From Nocardia cyriacigeorgica (GTDB taxonomy: Bacteria > Actinomycetota > Actinomycetes > Mycobacteriales > Mycobacteriaceae), in the NCBI RefSeq assembly GCF_005863245.1, contig NZ_VBUT01000007.1:310001-374000 (forward strand): 64,000 nt of DNA. Reading direction: 5' to 3'. Below the pieces are notes generated by a model. That model saw only the letters and a program-made list of their open reading frames with translations. It did not search any database and was not told where the DNA came from. Positions 34,142 through 42,808 of this stretch are shown piece after piece. Position 1 is the stretch's first letter, and every line of letters begins with the position of its first letter. The position numbers were made by a program, and so were the translations under genes.

Positions 34142-35200
34142 GTGAAGCTACGAATCCGCACCATCGTCATGACCGGTTGTCTGGCCGCCATGGCGGCGAT
34201 CGTCCCGGTCGGCGCGCAGGCCGCACCGTCCAACGATCCGATCATCGCCTCGGGCAATCTGCTCGCCAGACCCGTCGCCCCGAACGGGTCACGGATCACC
34301 GACGTCCGCATCGCCGACGACCGCAACGTGAAGTTGCAGGTGTTCTCCACCGCGATGGGCCGCGATATCTCGGTCTCGGTGCAGCGCCCGCGCGACGCGT
34401 CCCAGCCGCGCCCGGTGCTCTACCTGCTCAACGGCGCCGACGGCGGGGAAGGCACGGCGAACTGGGTGAGCCGGGCGCCGGACGCGCTGGCCTTCCTCGG
34501 CGAGAAGGACGTCAATGTCGTGCAGCCGATCGGCGGCGCGTGGAGCTACTACACCGATTGGCGGGCGCCCGACCCGGTGCTCGGGGTCAACAAGTGGAAG
34601 ACCTTCCTCACCCAGGAACTGCCGCCGTTGATCGACGCCGCCCTCGGCACCAACGGCCTCAACGCCATCGCCGGCCTGTCCACCTCGGGCACCTCGGTGC
34701 TCAACCTGCCGATCGCCGCGCCCGGGCTCTACCAGGCGGCCGCCGCCTACAGCGGCTGCGCGCAGACCAGCGACCCGTTCGGGCGGGAGGCCGTGCGGCT
34801 GAGTGTGGAGGTGTGGGGCGGCGGCGATGTCGAGAACATGTACGGGCCGCCGAATGATCCGCTGTGGGTCGAGAACGATCCGTACGTCAATGCCGAAGGC
34901 CTGCGCGGGCTGGAACTGTTCATCTCCTCCGGCAGCGGCCTGCCCGGTCCGTACGACACCCTCAACGGCCCGTACGCCCTGCCCGGCGCCTACGGGCTGG
35001 CCAATCAGGTGGTGATCGGCGGCGTCATCGAAGCGGCCACCAACTACTGCTCGCACAACCTGGCCGCCCGGCTCGATGAGTTGAACATCCCGGCCACCGT
35101 CGACTTCCCGCCCGTCGGCACGCATTCGTGGGGTTACTGGCGCGATGCGCTCATCCATTCCTGGCCGGTCATCGCGCGGGGGCTCGAACTGCCGGCGTGA
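34142..35200 (+). CDS. Antigen 85-like mycolyltransferase/esterase
   Basis: A 352-aa secreted alpha/beta hydrolase. Signal peptide residues 1-27 end in AQA. PVLYLLNGADGG is the oxyanion region, S180 in AGLSTSG is the nucleophile, and the C-terminal catalytic His is in VGTHSWGYW. The HSW-x-YW pattern is typical of Ag85 proteins. In Nocardia several such enzymes transfer mycolates to trehalose or arabinogalactan. GTG 34142 gives a normal signal peptide, and the longer frame (34112) does not add a better ribosome site. The acceptor specificity is not predictable. Confidence 0.85.
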   Translation: MKLRIRTIVMTGCLAAMAAIVPVGAQAAPSNDPIIASGNLLARPVAPNGSRITDVRIADDRNVKLQVFSTAMGRDISVSVQRPRDASQPRPVLYLLNGADGGEGTANWVSRAPDALAFLGEKDVNVVQPIGGAWSYYTDWRAPDPVLGVNKWKTFLTQELPPLIDAALGTNGLNAIAGLSTSGTSVLNLPIAAPGLYQAAAAYSGCAQTSDPFGREAVRLSVEVWGGGDVENMYGPPNDPLWVENDPYVNAEGLRGLELFISSGSGLPGPYDTLNGPYALPGAYGLANQVVIGGVIEAATNYCSHNLAARLDELNIPATVDFPPVGTHSWGYWRDALIHSWPVIARGLELPA

Positions 35201-35212
35201 GGCGGTCGACTC

Positions 35213-35755
35213 TCACTCCCCCGCGAACGACAACCCACGCTCCCCGAGCGCCTCGGCGAGCACCCGCGCAGCTCTCGGGCCGAAACCGTGCAGCGACAGC
35301 AGTTCCGCGCGAGTGCGGGTGGTGAGTGCGTCCAGGGTGGTGATGCCCGCGCCGTGCAGAGCCCGGGTGGCCGGCGTGCCGATCGAGGCCGGCAGGTCGC
35401 CGGATTCTCCGGGCGCGGCGTTGTCGGCGGCATCGAGGGCGGCCGCGAGACGTTTCGGTGCCCGTGCGAACCAGGCGCGCCGGATCAGATAGTTCGACGT
35501 CTGCCCATTGATATCGGCCAACGCGATCCGGAAGCCGATCCGCTTGCCCGCGCGTTCGATCACCGCGCCGCTCGGGTGGTCGGCGAGCACGCCGTCGATC
35601 TCGTCGTCGGCCATCTGCACCTGGAGTTCGTCATCGCGGCTGATGGAGGCGAAGCTCTTGCCGCGAACTCGATACGCGACCGCCCCGAAGTGCGTGCCCT
35701 CCTCCACCTCCGGCAAGGCGAGTGCGGCTTTGCGCACCTGGGCGCGCGTCGTCAC
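35213..35755 (-). CDS. MmcQ/YjbR-type protein with C-terminal helix-hairpin-helix
   Basis: A 180-aa protein. The first 105 residues match the YjbR/CyaY-like MmcQ domain (LALPEVEEGTHFGAVAYRVRGKSFASI, then QTSNYLIRRAW). The last 60 residues look like a HhH domain as in the RNA polymerase alpha C-terminus: ALHGAGITTLDALTTRTRAELLSLHGFGPRAARVLAEAL. That suggests weak DNA binding. The ATG at 35755 overlaps the stop of the upstream GNAT gene (ATGA-type), so they form a pair. Function unknown. Confidence 0.8.
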   Translation of the reverse strand: MTTRAQVRKAALALPEVEEGTHFGAVAYRVRGKSFASISRDDELQVQMADDEIDGVLADHPSGAVIERAGKRIGFRIALADINGQTSNYLIRRAWFARAPKRLAAALDAADNAAPGESGDLPASIGTPATRALHGAGITTLDALTTRTRAELLSLHGFGPRAARVLAEALGERGLSFAGE

Positions 35756-36264
35756 CGCTGCTCCCGCGGCACGATCGGCAACTCGAGCTCGAGTTCGTCG
35801 CGGATCGGAATCCCGTCCTGACCGAATTCGGGGATCTGCGGTTTGGTCCGCCGCGAGGCTGTGACGGCGTCTGTGTGCAGGGCGGTCAGGTGGAAACCGG
35901 CGCGCTGGTAGAACCGCAACGCCCGGGTGTTGTCATTGGTGGTCGAGACCCGGACCCGCCGCACGTCGGCGGTGCGCACCTCCTCGACCAGGGCTCTGAT
36001 CAGCGCCGCACCCACCCCACCGGACTCGAACGCATTGATCGTGACGATATCAGCCACACCACCGGCGACCCGGTACATGAGCATCCCGACCACCTCCCCG
36101 TCCCGCTCGGCGAGCAGCCCTGGCAGCGTGCCGGCGTCGACCAGCCCGCCCAGCGACAGCGACACCACGCGGGTATCACCCCACTCACGCCGCAGCAGTG
36201 TCGCTACGGCGTCGCGGTCGGCCGGCGCGATCTTGCGCAGCGATACCCGATCCGGGAGGGTCAC
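35752..36264 (-). CDS. GNAT-family N-acetyltransferase
   Basis: A 170-aa acetyl-CoA-dependent transferase. The core motif A is at GGVGAALIRALVEEVR and motif B at TTNDNTRALRFYQRAGFHL. GTG 36264 is the start. Its stop overlaps the start of the YjbR-HhH gene, so the two are cotranslated. The substrate cannot be told. Confidence 0.85.
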   Translation of the reverse strand: MTLPDRVSLRKIAPADRDAVATLLRREWGDTRVVSLSLGGLVDAGTLPGLLAERDGEVVGMLMYRVAGGVADIVTINAFESGGVGAALIRALVEEVRTADVRRVRVSTTNDNTRALRFYQRAGFHLTALHTDAVTASRRTKPQIPEFGQDGIPIRDELELELPIVPREQR

Positions 36265-36429
36265 CGCGTCAGACTACCGCCGCGGCCGCGACGACAGTGG
36301 TGAACTGTGGCCGCGGCCGCGGGTCGCGCACGATCAGTCCCGCACCGGTGGTGTCCATTGCTCGGCGGGCGGACGCCCGGGCAACGGCTTGACGATGACG
36401 GCCAGCGCGACGAAGAAATTCACCTGACC

Positions 36430-36573
36430 GGCGCTGGGCTAAACAACACCATGGACGGCAAGCCCTTCTCGATCATGAGCTTCACCGTCGTCGGGGACCG
36501 CATCACCGCGATCGACATCCTGTCCGACCGGGAGCGGCGCGAGGCCTTGGATTTGAGTGCGGTGCTGGGATGA
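36430..36573 (+). pseudogene. Remnant of an ECF sigma factor (SigJ/ECF41-type) C-terminus
   Basis: About 45 codons before a TGA at 36571-36573 read DGKPFSIMSFTVVGDRITAIDILSDRERREALDLSAVLG. This matches the SnoaL-like C-terminal end that follows sigma regions 2 and 4 in ECF41/SigJ sigma factors. Nothing upstream in any frame gives the sigma domains, and the frame before this stretch is unrelated. It is best read as the tail of a deleted gene. The rest of 36265-36704 holds no other gene. Confidence 0.6.
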
Positions 36574-36704
36574 ATTCGCCATTGGGCGGCTGCCGAACCA
36601 AGCGCGGCGGTACTACCACCGGAGCTGGAGCGTCGGCCTGCCTTGTCGTGTCGTCGGCTGGGCAGATCGGCCGGCGGTGGGCAGGCCGCTTGGTCGGCGG
36701 CGGA

Positions 36705-38282
36705 TCAGTCGAACGGCGACTTGTCGATCGAGCACTCGGTGTTCTTCGGCGGCAGCTGACCGGTGAACAGGTACTCGCGTTTGACGCGTTCGGCGCAGCT
36801 GCTCGGCACATACATGCTGCTGTGCCCGGCACCTTCGATCACCACCACTTGGGCGTCGGCGAGTTGGGCGGCGCCGGCGAAGGCACCGGCCAGGGGTGTC
36901 GCCGGGTCGAATCTGGTGTTGAGCACCAGGATCGGCGCGGCGGTGCGGCGGTTCCACGGGCCGGTGTATCGATCGTCGTCGTGGCCCTGCCAGAACGCGC
37001 AGGCGACGCTGCTGAAGACGGCGACCCGACCGAAGTGCGGGACGCGGTGATCTTCGGCGACGGCGGCGCGACTGTAGGCGGCGGGATCGGTCGGGACAGT
37101 GCTGTCGCTGCATTGGATCGCGTGAAAGGCCTCGGTCCGGTTGCCCGAGTATGAGGTGTCGCGCGCGACGGGCAGCAATCCCGGGACGGTGGTGCCCGCG
37201 TCGAACAGCCGCTGCAAGAGCACCGCGAGGTCCGGGTAATTCGACGACTGCGACAGACTCGCCGCCGCACCGATCACCGCCTGGTACGTCCAGGCCGCGC
37301 CATCGAGCCTGATCGGCGCGAGTCGCGCTCGTTCGGCCAGCGCGATCCATTTCAGTTTCGGATCACCTGCCGAGAACGCGCACCGCGGACCGGCTTCCGA
37401 ACATTGCCGTAGGAACGCGTCGAAGGTGGCGGCGATGGCGGGAGCGACATTCTGCCGGGCATCCAAGGGCACCGTTTTCCCTTGCCCGCCATGCCCGTTG
37501 ACGTTGCCCTCGAAATCCATCGACCCGTCGAACGCCATCGCCCGCACCCGGCCAGGGAACATGTTCGCGTACACCGCACCGACCTGCGTGCCATACGAAA
37601 TCCCGTGGTAAGTGAGCTTTTCGTCGCCGACGGCACGGCGCAACAGCTCGAGATCGCGGGCGGTGTCGGCGGTGGAGACGTGATCGAGGATCGGACCGGC
37701 GTGTTGTCCGCAGCGATCGGCGAACTCCTTGGACCATGCGAAGAACGCGGCCTCTTCCGCCGCGTCAGTCGGCAGCTCGGGCATGGACCCGAGGAACGCC
37801 AGCTGCTCGTCCTCGTTCGCGAAGCAGTTCACCGGCGCGCTCTGCCCGACCCCGCGCGGATCCCAGGACACCAGATCGAAGCGCGCCCGCAGTTCCTCCG
37901 AGAACAACCAGGGCCACCGCGCCCGTTCCCGCAAGCGCTCCACACCGGACGGTCCCGGCCCGCCGAAGTTGACGAACAGCGTCCCGATCCGCCGTCCCGG
38001 ATCCGACGCGGGCAGCTTGATCACCGCCAGGTCGATCTGCTCAGCCTGCGGCTTGTCGTAATCCAACGGCACACGCGCGGAGGCGCATTCGAACCCATCC
38101 GCACAGCCGGACCAGTGCAGCGCGGGCGTTTGCGCCGCTTCTGCCAGTTGATCGATGTAGGGGTCGTGCCCCTCCTCTGCCGACGCGTGCGCCGGATACC
38201 CGAGCACACCCACCCCGACGATCAGCGTGGACATCGCGACCCGGACCCAGCGAGAACTCCTGGTTCCCAACCGCAGAACCAC
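36705..38282 (-). CDS. Secreted tripeptidyl-aminopeptidase-like serine hydrolase
   Basis: A 525-aa alpha/beta hydrolase of the Streptomyces TAP family. A signal peptide (VRVAMSTLIVGVGVLGYPAHASA) precedes the mature protein. The oxyanion block is FVNFGGPGPSG, the nucleophile Ser is in GISYGTQVG (about residue 228), the Asp lies in NTRFDPATPL, and the His is in EGAGHSS, followed by a TAP C-terminal region. It probably cleaves short peptides or esters outside the cell. GTG 38282 is chosen because AGGAGGG lies eight bases upstream, inside the longer frame starting at 38303. Confidence 0.88.
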   Translation of the reverse strand: MVLRLGTRSSRWVRVAMSTLIVGVGVLGYPAHASAEEGHDPYIDQLAEAAQTPALHWSGCADGFECASARVPLDYDKPQAEQIDLAVIKLPASDPGRRIGTLFVNFGGPGPSGVERLRERARWPWLFSEELRARFDLVSWDPRGVGQSAPVNCFANEDEQLAFLGSMPELPTDAAEEAAFFAWSKEFADRCGQHAGPILDHVSTADTARDLELLRRAVGDEKLTYHGISYGTQVGAVYANMFPGRVRAMAFDGSMDFEGNVNGHGGQGKTVPLDARQNVAPAIAATFDAFLRQCSEAGPRCAFSAGDPKLKWIALAERARLAPIRLDGAAWTYQAVIGAAASLSQSSNYPDLAVLLQRLFDAGTTVPGLLPVARDTSYSGNRTEAFHAIQCSDSTVPTDPAAYSRAAVAEDHRVPHFGRVAVFSSVACAFWQGHDDDRYTGPWNRRTAAPILVLNTRFDPATPLAGAFAGAAQLADAQVVVIEGAGHSSMYVPSSCAERVKREYLFTGQLPPKNTECSIDKSPFD

Positions 38283-38290
38283 CGACGAAG

Positions 38291-38297
38291 CCCTCCT
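38291..38297 (-). promoter_or_regulatory. Ribosome binding site that decides the TAP-hydrolase start
   Basis: On the leftward strand AGGAGGG lies eight bases before GTG 38282. A start at 38303 would put this site within coding sequence, so 38282 is favoured. Confidence 0.75.
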
Positions 38298-38524
38298 GTG
38301 CACCGATCACCGAACGCAATGATCCTGTCACACTCGGACATCACCGACAGTGCGGTCTTTCTCACCATGGGCGGGCGAGCGACGCGACTCGAACGACACC
38401 TGTTGTCGCACTTCGCCCGTCGGTCACCGATACTTTCCGCCGATGCCGAGGTCGGCTTTGCCGCCGACGACCCTGCCAAGTCCGACGAGGAAAACGATCG
38501 CGGTCGTCACACCACCGGTCGTCC

Positions 38525-40216
38525 TCATCTCACACAGAACGAACCCGTGCACGGCGGCGGCTCCGCGCCGGGCATCGACTCCCAGCTCAGGTGGACCACC
38601 CCATTCGACTTTCCGGTGCCCGAAGTCCCCTGGTAATAGCGCACATCCGTCGCATCCGGGTGGGCATAGGAGCGCCCGCCGCCGCCTCCGCCTCCGCCGC
38701 CGGAGTCACTGGCGACGCTCGCTCCGTGCCCGCGGCCACCGCCGTTGTATCCGCCGCCACCGCCGCCGCCCGCACCGCCCTGGGAGCTGCCCGCGGGAGC
38801 GTCGGTGCCGTGTCCGCCGTGTTTGGAGTTGTTGCATCCACCGCCGGGCGGACGTCCACCGCAACCGCCGGAGCCGCCGTCGCCGATATCGCTGTTGCCG
38901 TCGCCGCTGTTGCCGTCGTGGGCCGGGTTCCCGCCCGCGCCGCCGTCGCCGCCCGCCCCTTCGCCCGCGCCGCTGTTGCCGCCCGCGCCGCCACCGCCAC
39001 CCGCGACCACCAGGTAGCTCTTGCCGACCGGTGCGTGCACGCCGCAGGGGCTCAGGGTCGACTCGACAGCGGTCGATCCGCCGCCGCCTCCGCCGGAGGC
39101 ACCGCCGGAACCCGGTGCGGTCCCATGCCTGCCGCCGTGTCCGTCACCGAATCCGCCGTTGTCGTGACCCCATTGGCCGACGGTCACGGCCAGCTCGGTG
39201 CCCGGCGTGACATCGACCGTCGCGGTCACGCCACCACCCGCGCCGCCGATGCCGGTGTCGCCGAAATGCCCGCCCCCGCCGCCGACGGCATCGACGGTCA
39301 CCGAGGTGACTCCGGCCGGTACACAGAAGAATTCGGTGTGCCCGCGATATTCGAAGGTCTGGTACCCGATCTGGCCGGTGGTGAGGACCACCGATCCGTT
39401 GCCCGACGCCGTGCTGCTGCTGAAGACGTGGTCGCGCACGCGCGCGCTGTCGACGTAGGACAGCCCGCCCCCACCGCCGTCGCCGCCGCCGTTCAGGTTC
39501 CCTCCGCTGCCGAGCTTGCCGCCCTTGCCCGCGCGATAACCACCGCCACCGCCACCACCGGCGCCACCTGGTGCGTACGGCGGCGTGCTTCCGCCCGAAG
39601 CCCCCGCTTCACCGTGCGTGGTGTCCAGGCAGCCGCCGCAGTTTTCGGGCCCGGAACTGTTGCCGCCGACCGCACCGGGCTGGGCCGGGTTGCCGCCATT
39701 GCCGCCCTCGCCGCCGCGTCCACCGTTGCCCTCATGCGAGGAACCGCCGCCCCCGCCGCCTCCACCCGCGACGACGAGCGGAGTCTGCCCCGACATGACC
39801 GCGGTGGCACCACCGCCACCGCCGCCGTCACCTGCGTTCGGCGCGGGTTGTTCACCCCGCGCACCGCCGCGACCGTAACCGGAGCGACCGCCGTCGGCGC
39901 CACCCTCGCAGCCCACATAGATCGTGAGCACTTCGTGCGGCTCCACCGAGATCGTCCCGGTGGTCACGCCACCGAACCCGCCACGGGTGCCCTCACCGAC
40001 GTTCTGCTGGCCCGAGCCGCCCTTCGCCAGCACCGATATCTGCCGCAACCCCTCGGGCACGTGATAGGTCTGCCCGGCGTCGCCTGCGCAGTCGAACCGC
40101 TGACTGATCGGCGCGGCGTGCGCCTGCGGCGGCGCGAGCGCGACGCTCCACGCCGCTGCGAGCACAGCACAGCCGACGACCGAGGAGATTCGCAAACCCG
40201 ACAACAAGCTGGACAT
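38525..40216 (-). CDS. Secreted glycine-rich protein with tandem ALK-like Gly-rich domains
   Basis: A 563-aa exported protein. The signal peptide ends near APPQAHAA. Two homologous units follow, about residues 40-290 and 295-550. Each opens with a strand such as FDCAGDAGQTYHVPEGLRQI or FFCVPAGVTSVTVDAVGGGG, then passes through very Gly-rich segments (runs of 6-9 Gly), a VVAGGGGG block and a cysteine-bearing loop. This matches the Gly-rich family related to the ALK/LTK ligand-binding domain, whose fold uses polyglycine-II helices. A ribosome site GAGGTGGAAG precedes ATG 40216. Function outside the cell is unknown; adhesion is one guess. Confidence 0.8.
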   Translation of the reverse strand: MSSLLSGLRISSVVGCAVLAAAWSVALAPPQAHAAPISQRFDCAGDAGQTYHVPEGLRQISVLAKGGSGQQNVGEGTRGGFGGVTTGTISVEPHEVLTIYVGCEGGADGGRSGYGRGGARGEQPAPNAGDGGGGGGATAVMSGQTPLVVAGGGGGGGGSSHEGNGGRGGEGGNGGNPAQPGAVGGNSSGPENCGGCLDTTHGEAGASGGSTPPYAPGGAGGGGGGGYRAGKGGKLGSGGNLNGGGDGGGGGLSYVDSARVRDHVFSSSTASGNGSVVLTTGQIGYQTFEYRGHTEFFCVPAGVTSVTVDAVGGGGGHFGDTGIGGAGGGVTATVDVTPGTELAVTVGQWGHDNGGFGDGHGGRHGTAPGSGGASGGGGGGSTAVESTLSPCGVHAPVGKSYLVVAGGGGGAGGNSGAGEGAGGDGGAGGNPAHDGNSGDGNSDIGDGGSGGCGGRPPGGGCNNSKHGGHGTDAPAGSSQGGAGGGGGGGYNGGGRGHGASVASDSGGGGGGGGGRSYAHPDATDVRYYQGTSGTGKSNGVVHLSWESMPGAEPPPCTGSFCVR

Positions 40217-40811
40217 ACTTCCACCTCATCGAGCGGCCTATGGTGTCCCGACCGTACGCTTGACCGGCGGTTTTCCACGCGAACCTCGCCGCACTATGGG
40301 CGTGTCGATGCCTGGGCCGCCATCCAGAGTGCGGTCTTGCGCCCGAAGCCCGGGGCCGCGTCTACACGGTCGGCGTGATGCCTGTCGAAGATGCCGGGCT
40401 CGAAGGTGACGCTGGACGCTTTGCCGGACATTGTCGGCGCAGTTCCTGCCGTACCCAGCAATGAGCTGCCGGCGACGGTCCACTGACACGCAAACAGCGT
40501 TGCCGAGCTCGGTCGACGTGACACCAGCCGTACCGGAGCAGCGCGCCGGCCACGAATAATGGATCCGAGGCGTCGCCGAACTCATGCGGCGACCAGGCGA
40601 ACCCGAGATGAGCTGCCCCGACGATCCCGTGCGTTGCCGAGCTCGAGCTGCGCGACAACTGCCGCACCGGAAATGACCTGCCAGCAGCGATCCGATCAGG
40701 CCAGAGCGATCCGGCGACGCCAGAGCGCGCTGCCGAACTCATGCGGGGCAATTCCTGCTATAGATGTGGCCTGCTCCTCGACGATCGGCGCTCCGGGGAG
40801 TCTGCCTCGTT
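40217..40811. repeat. 595-bp gap with short degenerate repeats
   Basis: No credible gene. A 15-bp sequence, GCCGAACTCATGCGG, occurs exactly at 40575-40589 and 40732-40746, each followed by similar bases, and related GTTGCCGAGCTCG blocks lie at about 40499 and 40633. Frames crossing this area have no family resemblance. It resembles decayed repeat-rich DNA beside the Spd-like gene. Confidence 0.4.
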
Positions 40812-42404
40812 CTATCTCGCGGTGAGCGCGGGCTCGTCGGGTTCGAGCTGGGCAGTCCGCGCGAAAGCGTCGCCGGCGTTGTGCGTGGTCGGCTCGGGCG
40901 CGATCGGCGGTTCCTGGCTCGGACGAGCCGGCGGTTGCTTGTCGGCCTCGCTGCGTGCGCCGTCCGCACTCTGCGCGGCGACCGGACCCGACTGCTCGCG
41001 CGCCATGTCCGCGGGTTGCTCATCGGAGCCCCGTTCAACGGACTGTTCGGCGCCCGCGGAATCCTGGGGGCTCTGCCCATCCGGAACGGTCGGAGCCGGT
41101 CCCGCCACCGGCGCCGGGTCGCTTTGCTCGCTAGTCCGGAGCCGTTGCAGCGTCTTTCGCACCGCGTCCGCGAGGCGAGCATCCAGCTCGGCCTCACCCG
41201 GATTCGTAGCGTCGGCCGGCGCGTCGCCCGGGTTCGCGGTGGCGGGCTGCTCGGCGGGCAACGGTGTTGTCGCCAGCCACAGTTCGGTGCATGGTGCGGT
41301 GGGTACGGGCGGGGTGGGGTCGGCTGCCGGGGCCTCGGCTGAAGCGGTGGGCTGCTCGGCAGACGCGTCCGGTCCGGAGGCCGTGCCCGATTTTGCCTCG
41401 GGTGCCGGGCTTTCCTCCGATGCCGAAGTTGCGGCAGGCTGCTCGGTCCCATCGTTGACGGCCGGCTCCGGGTCGGCGGTCTGCTCCTGCCCGGCCGGAC
41501 GCTCACCGCGGGTCGCGGGCGCCACCTCGAGAATGCTCGGCAGGATCTGGTTCCCGGCTCCACCGACCTTGGTGAGCGCGACCAGCCGCTCCTGGAGATC
41601 TTCCTTGTCGGGCACCGCGGCCGTCGCCTGCTCGATCGCGCGCCCGTATCTCTCGGCCACCAACCGGTGCGTCACGAGTGCGACACCGATCATGATCGGC
41701 GCGATCGCGTGGATGCCGATGCCCGTGAGGTCGCCGGCTTTGAAATAGGGGAAGGTGTTCAGCGCGATGCTCGCAGTCAGCAGTACACCCTCGACGGTGT
41801 AGACCTGCCACAACCGCTCGATCACACCCCACTCGGCGGTATCGGCGGTGGACAGCATCAACGCGACGAGGACCGCGCTGATCAGCGCTTCCAACCCGTA
41901 GGACAGCCAGAACATCGGATTCGTGACACCACCGGTGGGCGCGATGTTCTGCTGCACCGTGACTGCCGAGAACAGCATCGAGAACGCGACCACCCCGGCA
42001 AGCAGCCCGAGCACCCGCGGTTTGCGCTGATGCAGCCGCGCGACCTTCGCATGCGGGCTGCTGCTGTGCCGCTGCTCCCCGATCGCCTGCGCCGCCCGCA
42101 GCAGGTCAGCGGCCTCCCGCTCGGCCAGCTCGGCCGCCGTGCGCCGCACCCGCTCCGCCGCGTCGGCCGCCGCCTGGATCCGCGCCCGCTGCTCATGGCG
42201 TTCGTAGTCGCGCACGAGCTCGGCCAACTCACGCGCCGCCGCGAGCTCACGCTCCGACAGCGCTTCCAGTAGAGCCGGATCGTCCTGGTGCGCCAGCCGC
42301 TCATGCGCGATCTGCACACGGTCCGGCAAAGCACCGGCCATCAAGTCATCCACCGGCGGCGCCGCATCGGGCGCGTTGGTCGTGAAACGACGGAGCATCA
42401 GCAT
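40812..42404 (-). CDS. Spd-like membrane protein with long Pro/Ala-rich tail
   Basis: A 530-aa protein. Residues 1-115 are charged and helical (many Arg, Ala and Glu; ERVRRTAAELAEREAADLLRAA), followed by about five membrane helices (VLGLLAGVVAFSMLFSAVTV onward, NPMFWLSYGLEALISAVLVALML, and further). The last 230 residues are a Pro/Ala/Glu-rich tail. The helix block resembles the spread/transfer proteins (SpdA/SpdB, DUF2637-like) of actinobacterial plasmids and integrative elements. No other conjugation gene is nearby. ATG 42404 has GGAAAGG upstream; the frame extends to 42749 without homology. Confidence 0.55.
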   Translation of the reverse strand: MLMLRRFTTNAPDAAPPVDDLMAGALPDRVQIAHERLAHQDDPALLEALSERELAAARELAELVRDYERHEQRARIQAAADAAERVRRTAAELAEREAADLLRAAQAIGEQRHSSSPHAKVARLHQRKPRVLGLLAGVVAFSMLFSAVTVQQNIAPTGGVTNPMFWLSYGLEALISAVLVALMLSTADTAEWGVIERLWQVYTVEGVLLTASIALNTFPYFKAGDLTGIGIHAIAPIMIGVALVTHRLVAERYGRAIEQATAAVPDKEDLQERLVALTKVGGAGNQILPSILEVAPATRGERPAGQEQTADPEPAVNDGTEQPAATSASEESPAPEAKSGTASGPDASAEQPTASAEAPAADPTPPVPTAPCTELWLATTPLPAEQPATANPGDAPADATNPGEAELDARLADAVRKTLQRLRTSEQSDPAPVAGPAPTVPDGQSPQDSAGAEQSVERGSDEQPADMAREQSGPVAAQSADGARSEADKQPPARPSQEPPIAPEPTTHNAGDAFARTAQLEPDEPALTAR

Positions 42405-42808
42405 CGAACCTTTCCGGCCAACGAGTGTTCCAGACGCCGCCCGCCGCACACGACCCGGCCATCGCCATCCCGCCGTCACCCGCGACGGGCACCGCACCCG
42501 ACTCGGAAAGATAGGCCGTTCGCCCGAAATGTGAGGGACTCCCCCCGGGTAATCGCCACGTCCTGGTCGGGAACCGGGCTCGATTCGCGTAATTGAGCAT
42601 GAGCGTGTGGTCGACGGCCGTTCGAGCCCAGCCGGCCACCGGCGCTCAGATGGCCCACAGCCTGTGCATTCTGCGTGTCGGACCCCGACGAATGACCAGA
42701 GCGGCGATCGGCTGCCCGTGCCAAGCATCGCGCCGGCCGCACCTGGCATCGCGCCGGCAGCGGCGACCGAGGCACGCGGGAAGCAAACGGTTACGGGACG
42801 ACGAGCTA
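42405..42808. other. 404-bp gap, no gene recognised
   Basis: Between the Spd-like gene and the convergently placed hydrolase gene stop. No terminator, repeat or family-like reading frame could be identified. It presumably carries the promoter of the Spd-like gene in its left part. Confidence 0.4.

Noticed and set aside
38380..38420. TCGAAC-containing stretch resembling a reverse-strand tRNA T-arm
   Set aside because: The flanking bases do not form the 5-bp T stem or an acceptor stem.
38591..40378. Long rightward frame opposite the glycine-rich gene
   Set aside because: Antisense of Gly codons gives Ala/Pro-rich frames. No domain is visible in it.
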